Shown: in pieces, positions 8,802-16,449 of the stretch | Layout: each line of letters begins with the position of its first letter | Numbering within the stretch: the stretch's first letter is position 1 | Assembly: GCF_000447205.1 (NCBI RefSeq) | Contig: NZ_AUWY01000136.1 | Location: forward strand, 176,126-240,125 | Reading direction: 5' to 3' | Origin: Sphingobium ummariense RL-3 | GTDB taxonomy: Bacteria; Pseudomonadota; Alphaproteobacteria; Sphingomonadales; Sphingomonadaceae | Length of the DNA: 64,000 nt | The notes under the pieces: model-generated | Told to the model about the DNA's origin: nothing | Seen by the model: the letters and a program-made list of their open reading frames with translations, nothing else | Databases searched by the model: none | Program-made: the position numbers and the translations under genes

Positions 8802-10211
8802 CTATTTCCGTACGGTCGCGAGAGTGGTCGCGGGCGGCTGCGGGAACACCTTAAGGAAGACGCTCTTGACCTCGCTCAGGCCATTTGCGGCCATCTGCGC
8901 CGCGGTCGCTCCGCGCTTCGTCGCGATATCGGTCCGGGCGCCATGCGCTGCCAGCAGGCGAAGCATGGGCTCAAGCGCTGGCTTTGGCCCGCCGTTGAGC
9001 ACGACATGCAGCGGCGTTGCGCCGGCGGCGTTGGCGAAATTGGCGTCGGGCGCGAGCGTGAGCGCATAGTCGAGCGCCTCGACACTGCCGCCGGCAGCGG
9101 CCGCCAGCAGGACGTTGGTCCCGTCCGCCGCGACGAAATCCGCCTTGGCGCCGGCGTTGACCAGCTGCCGCATGACAGCCGCATGGCCGCCCGATGCCGC
9201 CATCAGCAGGGGCGGTGTCGGCGGAACCGGCGGGGGCGGGACGCCGAAATTCGCTTCGGTCACCCATTTGATCGTGGTCGAGCCGGTGAGGCCGTTCACA
9301 TCCGCCCCCTTCGCCAGCATCGCGGCCACCAGATCGGCGTCGCCCCCTGACGCCGCGACATGCAAGGGCTGCCGTCCTTCCCGGTCACGCTCGGCAAGGT
9401 CGCCGCTGCGCGCCACGAACAGCAAAGCGGCTGCGTAATGATGCTGATAGAGCGCGAGTTGCAGCGCGCTCGTCCGCTCCGGACCGCGATAGTCGGCCTT
9501 CGCGCCCGCCGCCATCAATGCCTCGCACGCGGGGACCGAGCCATCGCGGATCGCAAAGAAGAGGGGCGTGAAGCCGCCCTTGGACACGCGGTTGACATCA
9601 GCGCCGGCCCGGATCAACGGCGCGATCGCCTCGACCCGACCGGAAGACGCCGCCCACATCAAGGGCGTCTGCCCCATGGCGTCGGGTCGGTCCGCCGGTG
9701 CACCCGCCGCCAGCATCCGCGCGACCGCGTTCGCCGGGCCGAAACGCGCGCAAATGGCGAGCGGGGTCACGCCGTCGAGCCGTGCCGCGCGGACATCGGC
9801 ATGGGCGTCCAGCAACTGCGTTACTATCCGCGCATCACCCAGTTCACAGGCAAGCGCCAGCGGCGTCTGTCCATCGCTCTCCGCCATGTCAGCCTTCGCG
9901 CCCTTGGCGAGCAGCGCCCTCACCATATCGGGGTTCTGCCGGCTGACCGCCCAGGCAAGCGGGGTCGCGCCGAAGCTGGATCTCTCGTTCGGATCGGCCC
10001 CGGCCGCGAGCGCACTGGTCACACCCGCCACGTCATTCGCCTTGATCGCGTCGAGGAGTGGACCCTGAGCCTGGGCAACGCTTCCCCAAAATGCCAACGT
10101 CATCCCCGCGAAGGCGGGGATCCATCCCCGGACCTTGCGTCCAGGCGAAAGTGTGGGAGATGGATTCCCGCTTTCGCGGGAATGACGGGCTTGCTCTGCG
10201 TGCCTAGGCAT
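8802..10211 (-). CDS. Exported ankyrin-repeat protein with a repeat-derived N-terminus
   Basis: A 469-residue frame with about ten ankyrin repeats (for example GATPLAWAVSRQNPDMVRAL, GQTPLALACELGDARIV, GVTPLAICARFGPANAV). Ankyrin repeats bind protein partners. The start at 10211 overlaps the stop of the DUF1552 gene by 8 bases. Residues about 9-40 are translated from a dispersed palindromic repeat (10098-10187), giving the familiar HSRESGNP...WIPAFAGMT string, after which TLAFWGSVAQAQG looks like the tail of a signal peptide. The native N-terminus may thus have been overwritten or extended by the repeat. An alternative start is the Met of GMTLAF. Ankyrin partners of DUF1592/DUF1552 operons are not characterised, to my knowledge. 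Confidence 0.82.
   Translation of the reverse strand: MPRHAEQARHSRESGNPSPTLSPGRKVRGWIPAFAGMTLAFWGSVAQAQGPLLDAIKANDVAGVTSALAAGADPNERSSFGATPLAWAVSRQNPDMVRALLAKGAKADMAESDGQTPLALACELGDARIVTQLLDAHADVRAARLDGVTPLAICARFGPANAVARMLAAGAPADRPDAMGQTPLMWAASSGRVEAIAPLIRAGADVNRVSKGGFTPLFFAIRDGSVPACEALMAAGAKADYRGPERTSALQLALYQHHYAAALLFVARSGDLAERDREGRQPLHVAASGGDADLVAAMLAKGADVNGLTGSTTIKWVTEANFGVPPPPVPPTPPLLMAASGGHAAVMRQLVNAGAKADFVAADGTNVLLAAAAGGSVEALDYALTLAPDANFANAAGATPLHVVLNGGPKPALEPMLRLLAAHGARTDIATKRGATAAQMAANGLSEVKSVFLKVFPQPPATTLATVRK
10098..10187. repeat. Dispersed palindromic repeat (HSRESGNP/WIPAFAGMT type)
   Basis: A 90-base element with outer ends CGTCAT/ATGACG and two hairpins: TCCCCGC-GAAG-GCGGGGA (10103-10120) and ATTCCCG-CTTTCG-CGGGAAT (10164-10183). 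This is the widespread proteobacterial repeat that translates to HSRESGNP and WIPAFAGMT. Here it is inside the 5' end of the ankyrin gene, in frame. Confidence 0.85.
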
Positions 10212-11544
10212 CCGTCAATGCCCTGAACGGTGCGTTGCTGTCGCCGATCGCCTTCACCGGCACATCGAGCAGGTGGAGGCCCGTGAGCAACAGGTTGGAC
10301 ATGGTGGTTCCCTTCTCCGCCGCGATGTGCCGCCCGCCCTTGATGAGGCCGCCGGCCACGATCACTGGCAGGTCCATATGGTCATGGTCGTTGGGATCGC
10401 CGAAGGCCGACCCGCGCAGCACCAGCGTGCGATCGAGAAGGGAGCCTTCGCCATCCTTCACCGCCTGCATCCGGTCCAGATAATAAGCGAAATAGCCCAT
10501 ATGATGCCGGTTGATCTTCGCCAGCTTTTCCATCTTGTCCGGGTTGTTGCCGTGATGGCTCAGCATATGATGGCTGTCCGGCACGCCTATCTCAGGATAG
10601 GTACGATTGCTGAGCTCGCGCCCGATCATGAAGCTGCCGATGCGAGTGATGTCCGCCTGCATTGCCAAGACCTGAAGGTCTATCATCAGCCGCACATGTG
10701 CGTCGAAACTGTCGGGGATGCCGGCCGGTTGAACCATGTCGCCGGGCCCAGTCGTAACCGGCGAGGTCATGGCCCGCTGGATACGCTTTTCAATGTCGCG
10801 GGTCGCGGTCAGATATTCGTCCAGCTTGGCGCGGTCCGCCATGCCGAGATCGCGGGACAGCCGGGCGGTATCCTCCATCACGAAATCGAGGATGCTGGTT
10901 TGGCGGCGCAGCTGCGCGATCCGGCCCTTCTCGTCCAGCGTCTCGCCGTCGCCGAACAGTCTTTCGAACACGTCGCGCGGATTGGCAGTGACGGGGAGGG
11001 GCACGGTGGGGCTGCGCCAGCTGATGCCATTGGTGTAGGCGCAGCTATAGCCGATGTCGCAGCTGCCCAGCAGGCTGGCCTGGTCGATGCCCAGTTCCAG
11101 CGAACTCAACTGCGTCGCGTCGCCGAGATGATCGGCGAAGACCTGATCCATGGACACGCCGCAGCGTATGTCGGTGCCTTCGGTCTGCTTCACATGCACG
11201 CCGGTGATGAAGGCGGGGCAGGATCGGCCATGGCCTGCCGGGCGGTCGCCCATCGCAGCGGCCTGCGGATGGCCCAGGCCGGTGACGACAGCGATCCGCT
11301 CCCGGTGCGCGGCGAGCGGCTCCAGCGTCGATGGCAGGGTGAAACCCGCGCCGGTATTGCTGGGCACGAAATCCTTCATCATCATGCCGTTGGGCGAATA
11401 GAATATCTGGAGGCGCTTGGGCCGAGCCGCGATGTCGGCCGCCTTCGCGCTCGGCATCATCGCCTCCAGGAAGGGCAGCGCCATAGTCGCGCCGAGGCCG
11501 CGCAGCATCGTGCGGCGATCAAGGGGATTGCGGATCAGCCTCAT
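10204..11544 (-). CDS. DUF1552 (HxxSHH) family Tat-exported protein
   Basis: A 446-residue protein. The N-terminus carries a twin-arginine-type signal (NPLDRRTMLRGLGATMALPF), so it is exported folded to the periplasm. The HxxSHH motif that names PF07586 is present as HMLSHH at residues 326-331, with further conserved His/Asp in DPNDHDHMDLPV. The gene overlaps the upstream DUF1592 gene by 4 bases (ATGA) and the downstream ankyrin gene by 8. DUF1552 proteins regularly follow DUF1592 cytochromes in Planctomycetes, Myxobacteria and some Proteobacteria. Their fold resembles the alkaline phosphatase/sulfatase-like DUF1501 group, but no reaction is established. Confidence 0.88.
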   Translation of the reverse strand: MRLIRNPLDRRTMLRGLGATMALPFLEAMMPSAKAADIAARPKRLQIFYSPNGMMMKDFVPSNTGAGFTLPSTLEPLAAHRERIAVVTGLGHPQAAAMGDRPAGHGRSCPAFITGVHVKQTEGTDIRCGVSMDQVFADHLGDATQLSSLELGIDQASLLGSCDIGYSCAYTNGISWRSPTVPLPVTANPRDVFERLFGDGETLDEKGRIAQLRRQTSILDFVMEDTARLSRDLGMADRAKLDEYLTATRDIEKRIQRAMTSPVTTGPGDMVQPAGIPDSFDAHVRLMIDLQVLAMQADITRIGSFMIGRELSNRTYPEIGVPDSHHMLSHHGNNPDKMEKLAKINRHHMGYFAYYLDRMQAVKDGEGSLLDRTLVLRGSAFGDPNDHDHMDLPVIVAGGLIKGGRHIAAEKGTTMSNLLLTGLHLLDVPVKAIGDSNAPFRALTDA

Positions 11545-13964
11545 GATTGCGGGGTCTTTCGCAGGAGGAAGGCGTCGCTCTTCACGATGCCGCGCACGAT
11601 CGTCTGGATGCGATATCCGTCCGCCGCCGCCGCGCGGGAAATGCCGCGCACCATCGGCATGTCGCGGCCGGTCAGGCCCCGGGCCAGCGCATAGGTCAGC
11701 AGCCTTTCAGTGAAAGCGGCGGTGAATTGGTCCTTGCGCGCCATCAGCACGTCTCGCAGCCCGCCTATGCCGGCGAATTTCGTGCCGTCGGGCAGGACGG
11801 CGGAAGCGTCGATCGCCTGTCCCGCGTCCATCCGGCGATAGCCGCCGATCGCGTCGAAATTCTCAAGCGCAAAGCCGAGCGGATCCATCTTCACATGACA
11901 GCCGGTGCAGGCCGGGTCGGCGCGGTGCATTTCAAGCTGCTCGCGCGCGGTCAGCAATCGGCCGTCGCGCGTTTCCTTGAGTGCGGGCACGTCGGGCGGC
12001 GGCGGCGGTGGCGCGGCGGCCAGCATATTATCGAGAATCCACTTGCCGCGCTTCACCACGGACGTGTGATTGCCATAGGAGGTGACGGTCAGGATGCTCG
12101 CCTGCCCCAGCAATCCGCCACGGTTCGAGTCCGCAGGCAGGCTCACCAGCCGCATCGCCGGACCGCTGACGCCGCCGATACCATAATGATCGGCCAGCCG
12201 CTGGTTCATGAAGCTGTAATTGGCGGAAATGAAATCCAGCAGGCTGCGGTTGGTACGCAGCACGTAGCTGAAGAACATCGCGGTTTCCTGTCCCATGGCG
12301 CTGCGCAGCCGCGCGTCGAACTGCGGAAAAACGCTGATATCTGGCCGCTGCTGATCCAGGTTGCGCAGATACAGCCATTGCCCGGCGAAGTTGGTGGTGA
12401 GCGCCTGTGCCTTCGGATCGGCGAGCATCCGCGTCACCTGCGCGTCGAGCACCGCCTCGTCGCGGAGTTGGCCCTTGTCGGCGAGGTCCAGCAATATGTC
12501 GTCGGGAATGCTGCTCCAAAGGAAGAAGGACAGGCGCGACGCCAGTTCATAATTGTTGATGGGATGGACGCTGCCGGGCGCGCTACCCTTGGGATCGCCC
12601 TCGACCAGGAAGAGAAAGTGCGGCGACACCAGGATCGCTTCCAGCCCGGCCTCGATGCCATGCTCGAAATCGCTCCGCGCCCGCTCGGCAGCATAGAGGC
12701 GCATCAGGGGAGCGAGGTCCGCGTCGGTCACCGGCCGGCGATAGGCGCGCCGGGCGAGCGAGCCCAGGATGCGCCGCGCACAGGCCGTCTGCGCCGCCTC
12801 GCCCTTCGGATTGCAGAGAAAAATGCGGTCGCGGCTGGGCGTGCGCGCCATCCCTTTCGGCGCGAACGGTCCCGCGACATCGATCTGCAATACGTCGCGC
12901 GGATAATTCTGCTGCGCGTATCGGGGCGAAAGCCGATAGGACGGCACCGCCACCGTCTTCACCACCTTGCCGTCGATGGACACGTCCATTGGCAGCATCT
13001 GCGGCGCGGCGGTCGGCATCGGCACCTTGTCCAGATCGTTGCGCAGCGTCTGCACGCTTTCCTCGGGCGCAAGCCGCCGGCGGAAGGACAGGCCCACCAC
13101 GTGCGCGCCCGCCTTCATCGGCACGCGCACGCTCACTTTATCCTCGGGCAGCCTGTCGGTCTCATTATTGGTATTGGCATTCAGCCAGCCGCTGATCTCA
13201 TATGTGCCATCGTGCCGGGCGTAATAAGTGAAAGCGCCGCCCCCGCGCGAGCCCAGCGGCAGATCGTCGCTCGCCTGCTCATTATAGGCGGGACGGCCGC
13301 CATTCATGATCGATCCGTCCTTGGGCAGTTCATAGCTTGTGACGAACGGCTTGCGCGAAGTAAGGCCCGTCGCCATCCGCCCGACCTTGCCGGCCACGGA
13401 GATATAGCGATCCATCAGTGTCGGCGAGACGCTCAGGACATCGGCGATATTGTCGAAGCCATAGCCCGAATTGTCCTGCGGCAACTCACGCGACATATCG
13501 ATCTTCAGCGCCAGCAAGTCCCGGACGGCGTTCGCATATTCGACTCGATTGAGCCGGCGGATGGTCGCGCGGCCCGGGTCGGGATGAGCTGCGGCATAAT
13601 CGTCCAGCGACTTTTCCAGCCACCAGACGAAGGCGGCGCGCTGGGCGGCATCGGGCTGCGGCTTATTGAGCGGGGGCATCTCGCCAAGGCTCACCCGGCG
13701 CAGCACTTTCTCCCATTCCTCGACATGCTTGCCCCATTGCAGATCGGCGGTGCGCAGATCGTCGAGCGACAGGCCGGCGACCCGGTCGTCGTCATTGTGG
13801 CATCGCCCGCAATAGTCGCCGATCATGTCGGGCGGGCCATTAGGGCTTGCGGACGCCGGGACGGATGACGCGGTCGGGGCATCCTGCGAATGGGTGACGA
13901 CCGACGCGCCGAGCGCCAGCGCGGCGAACGCAAGCGCATATCGCGGCCAATATCCGCCAGTCAT
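11541..13964 (-). CDS. Dihaem DUF1587/DUF1592/DUF1588/DUF1585 protein (Planctomycete-type cytochrome)
   Basis: An 807-residue exported protein. The start at 13964 (MTGGYWPRYALAF) is preferred over the longer frame from 14045 because the signal peptide begins there. An N-terminal haem c site CGRCH (residues 52-56) is followed by the PSCyt1-like WEKVLRRVSLGEMPP stretch, then DUF1587 (RRLNRVEYANAVRDLL), DUF1595/DUF1592 (SRLSFFLWSSIPDD), DUF1588 with a second haem site CTGCHVKMDPLGFALENFD (from residue 686), and DUF1585 at the C-terminus. It heads the minus-strand operon with DUF1552, ankyrin, cytochrome c' and b561 genes. The role is unknown; the haems suggest oxidation or reduction of a bulky periplasmic substrate. 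Confidence 0.88.
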   Translation of the reverse strand: MTGGYWPRYALAFAALALGASVVTHSQDAPTASSVPASASPNGPPDMIGDYCGRCHNDDDRVAGLSLDDLRTADLQWGKHVEEWEKVLRRVSLGEMPPLNKPQPDAAQRAAFVWWLEKSLDDYAAAHPDPGRATIRRLNRVEYANAVRDLLALKIDMSRELPQDNSGYGFDNIADVLSVSPTLMDRYISVAGKVGRMATGLTSRKPFVTSYELPKDGSIMNGGRPAYNEQASDDLPLGSRGGGAFTYYARHDGTYEISGWLNANTNNETDRLPEDKVSVRVPMKAGAHVVGLSFRRRLAPEESVQTLRNDLDKVPMPTAAPQMLPMDVSIDGKVVKTVAVPSYRLSPRYAQQNYPRDVLQIDVAGPFAPKGMARTPSRDRIFLCNPKGEAAQTACARRILGSLARRAYRRPVTDADLAPLMRLYAAERARSDFEHGIEAGLEAILVSPHFLFLVEGDPKGSAPGSVHPINNYELASRLSFFLWSSIPDDILLDLADKGQLRDEAVLDAQVTRMLADPKAQALTTNFAGQWLYLRNLDQQRPDISVFPQFDARLRSAMGQETAMFFSYVLRTNRSLLDFISANYSFMNQRLADHYGIGGVSGPAMRLVSLPADSNRGGLLGQASILTVTSYGNHTSVVKRGKWILDNMLAAAPPPPPPDVPALKETRDGRLLTAREQLEMHRADPACTGCHVKMDPLGFALENFDAIGGYRRMDAGQAIDASAVLPDGTKFAGIGGLRDVLMARKDQFTAAFTERLLTYALARGLTGRDMPMVRGISRAAAADGYRIQTIVRGIVKSDAFLLRKTPQS

Positions 13965-14244
13965 CGCCGCATACTCCGCCGCCCTGTCGGCACCCGTCAC
14001 ACTCCCTTGTGATAAGCTGGACGGGCAGCGCCGCGATATCCGCAATCCGTCCGTCGGGGCTGGCCTATGAAGGATGCGGCGCAGCGTCCATTGCCGTTAT
14101 CGCGACGACGCGATGTAAAAATTAGGCGGCAATGCCTCGATCCGGCCGAATAAAGGCAATGTCATGTGCGTAATATGGTGATTGCTGCGCCGCGGCGACA
14201 CCGCCACAGCGGCTTCGCGGCTTGGGTTCGTTTCGGGGGATGAC

Positions 14245-15753
14245 ATGATAGGCTTGACGAGATGGATCGCAGCGCTGCTGCTCACCGCCACCCCGGCGCT
14301 GGCAGATACGCCGTCCGTGTCCGACGAAGCACGCACCGCCGCCTATATGGACAGCGTCGCGGCCAGCCCACCGCGCCTGCGCCTCTTTTTGCAAGAGATG
14401 CCCAAGGGCGGCGATCTGCATAATCATGCGGGCGGGGCCAATTTCGCCGAGGATTATTTGCGATGGGCGGCGGCGGACGGGCTTTGCCTGATGGCGGACA
14501 GCTACAAGCTGGTCGGACCGCCCTGCGAAGGACCCGGCCGCATTCCCGCCGCCGGGCTGGAGCGCGACTATCCGCGCTATGCCGCCGCCATCAACGCTTT
14601 CTCCACACGCGGGTTCGAGGCTGGGACGGGCGACCCGACAGTGGCGGGCTATGACCGATTCTTTTCGACGTTCGAGCGGTTCGGCGCGGCCTATTCGCGC
14701 CATGTAGGGGAAGCGCTGACGCTTGCCCGGCGGCAGGCGGCCGCCGATCATGTATCCTATCTGGAATTGTCGAGCGGATCGCGCGTCGCTGCCGAGCTGG
14801 CGGCAAAGGTTGGCGGCGCGGACGCCGGCGACCTGAACGCGCTTTATACCCGGATCGCCCCGCTCCTGCCCGATGCCGTGCGGCAGGTAACGGCCGATTA
14901 TGACAGCTATGACGCGGAAATGGCACAGGCCGATGGCTGCGGCGGCACGACACCCGCGCCCCCCTGCGATGTGGCGATGCGTTATCTGTTCACGGCGCTG
15001 CGCACCATGCCGCCAGCGCAGGTTTTCGTCCAACTCTCGCTGGCCTTCGCCATGGCCGACACCGACCCGCGCTTCGTCGGCGTCAATATCGCCGCGCCCG
15101 AACATGATCCCATCGCGATCCGCGACTATCGGCTGCACATGGCGATGATCGCCTTCCTGAAAGCGCGCTATCCCAAGGTGAAGCTCTCGCTCCACGCCGG
15201 CGAACTGTCTTTGGGGCTGGTGCCTTCGCGCGATTTGGCCTTTCACATACAGGATGCCGTGGCAGTGGCCGGGGCCAGCCGCATCGGCCATGGCGTCGAC
15301 ATCAGCTATGAACGCGATGCGCCTGTCCTCCTCAGGCGCATGGCACGAGACAGGGTCGCGGTGGAGATCAACCTGACCAGCAATGCCGTGATCCTGGGGG
15401 TGAAAGGCGCGATGCACCCGCTGTCGCTCTATCGCGAGGCAGGCGTGCCGGTGGTGCTGTCGACCGATGACGAAGGCGTATCGCGCAGCGACATGACCAA
15501 CGAATATCTGCGCGCCGTCACTGAACAGGCACTGGGCTATCGCGACCTGAAACAGATTGCGCGCGACGGCCTCCAATACGCTTTTCTCCAGGGGCCAAGC
15601 CTGTGGCGGGACCGCGCGGGCGGCGCCATGGTTGCCGCCTGCGCGTCGCCCGATGCGCCGACCTGCAAAGCCTTCCTCGCGACCAGTCCCAAGGCCGAAC
15701 GGCAATGGCGACTGGAACGAGAACTGAAGCTTTTCGAAGCCAAAGCGCGCTGA
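14245..15753 (+). CDS. Exported adenosine deaminase
   Basis: A 502-residue protein. The start at 14245 follows a CGGGGG ribosome-binding site and opens with a signal peptide (WIAALLLTATPALA). The zinc and catalytic motifs of the adenosine deaminase/ADGF group are intact: GDLHNHAGG (His59, His61), LSLHAGELS, SRIGHGVDIS and VVLSTDDEGVSR. It hydrolyses adenosine (or deoxyadenosine) to inosine in the periplasm, or at the surface. It is larger than cytoplasmic ADA (about 350) because of an N-terminal extension and inserts, as in secreted ADGF-like enzymes. It is divergent from the DUF1592 operon and functionally complements the purine locus at 1-7649. Confidence 0.9.
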   Translation: MIGLTRWIAALLLTATPALADTPSVSDEARTAAYMDSVAASPPRLRLFLQEMPKGGDLHNHAGGANFAEDYLRWAAADGLCLMADSYKLVGPPCEGPGRIPAAGLERDYPRYAAAINAFSTRGFEAGTGDPTVAGYDRFFSTFERFGAAYSRHVGEALTLARRQAAADHVSYLELSSGSRVAAELAAKVGGADAGDLNALYTRIAPLLPDAVRQVTADYDSYDAEMAQADGCGGTTPAPPCDVAMRYLFTALRTMPPAQVFVQLSLAFAMADTDPRFVGVNIAAPEHDPIAIRDYRLHMAMIAFLKARYPKVKLSLHAGELSLGLVPSRDLAFHIQDAVAVAGASRIGHGVDISYERDAPVLLRRMARDRVAVEINLTSNAVILGVKGAMHPLSLYREAGVPVVLSTDDEGVSRSDMTNEYLRAVTEQALGYRDLKQIARDGLQYAFLQGPSLWRDRAGGAMVAACASPDAPTCKAFLATSPKAERQWRLERELKLFEAKAR

Positions 15754-15819
15754 TCAAGGGTGGTTTGGCGCACTGGACCCCGGAAGAAAGTCTTGGTTCG
15801 ATATCGAAGCTTCACAGGA

Positions 15820-16428
15820 GTGCGTCAGACAAACGCGAACCGCTTCTCCACTGGATGTACCTCGAACTGAAGGACAGGGGCTTAGCTTGCCAGCGACCGC
15901 CGCTCTGCGAGGGCGGCCGAGCGTCTTTCCTTATAGGTCTTCCGATCGACGAGGTGGCGTTCCAGTGAGAAGTGGTTGTGAAGGTTGGCTTTGACAGGAG
16001 CGAAGTTCTGTAGCGCCTTCATCTGCCTGAAGCGCAGCATCGTCCGCTCTCGTCGCCGGAGGGGGAGGTGGCTGTTCTCTACCCTGTTATTGGCCAAGCG
16101 TCCGACCTCCTGCTTGCCGCGATTGCCGAGCTCCATCATCGCCGCGCCATAGGATCGCAGGCCATCGGTGGTGATCGCCTCCAGCGAGCTGTGTCGCTTC
16201 AGCGCCTTCTTCATGAAGGCAAGAGCAGCCTTCTTGTCGCGCGTTTTGGTGACATAGCTCTCGCGGATCTCACTTTCGTGATCGACGGCGTGTCAGAGGT
16301 ACATCATCTCGCCGTTGATCTTGACGTACATCTCGTCGAGGTGCCATCGCCAGCGGCGGAAGCCTATCGAACAGCAGGTCTTCTACATTCCGCCTGTCTA
16401 CAAATGACCTGTTTGCTTTGACAGCACC
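15820..16428 (-). mobile_element. IS6-family element remnant, copy A
   Basis: About 609 bp with terminal sequences resembling the other three copies (right end TTTGCTTTGACAGCACC, left end TGCGTCAGACAAACGCGAA). It holds the transposase core and C-terminus but lacks the N-terminal part: the sequence jumps from the VEDLLF segment to RRWRWHLDEMYVKI. It is in the same orientation as copies B, C and D and abuts the 3' end of the autotransporter. I see no obvious 8-bp target duplication. Confidence 0.8.
15882..16351 (-). pseudogene. IS6-family transposase, truncated with internal stop
   Basis: The DDE residues can be traced: WHLDEMYVKI (first Asp), ITTDGLRSY (second Asp) and NNRVENSHL (Glu), then the typical MLRFRQMKALQNF and ERHLVDRKTYKERRS tail. 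The N-terminal helix-turn-helix is deleted, and a TGA interrupts the frame in the MMYL-HAVDHES segment. The longest intact piece is the 110-residue frame from 16214. It is not expected to make active transposase. Confidence 0.8.
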
Positions 16429-16449
16429 GCTGGGGGCTAGACCCCTCGA

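Noticed and set aside
14122..15705. 527-codon minus-strand frame opposite the adenosine deaminase
   Set aside because: It mirrors a gene with intact catalytic motifs and shows no protein features of its own.
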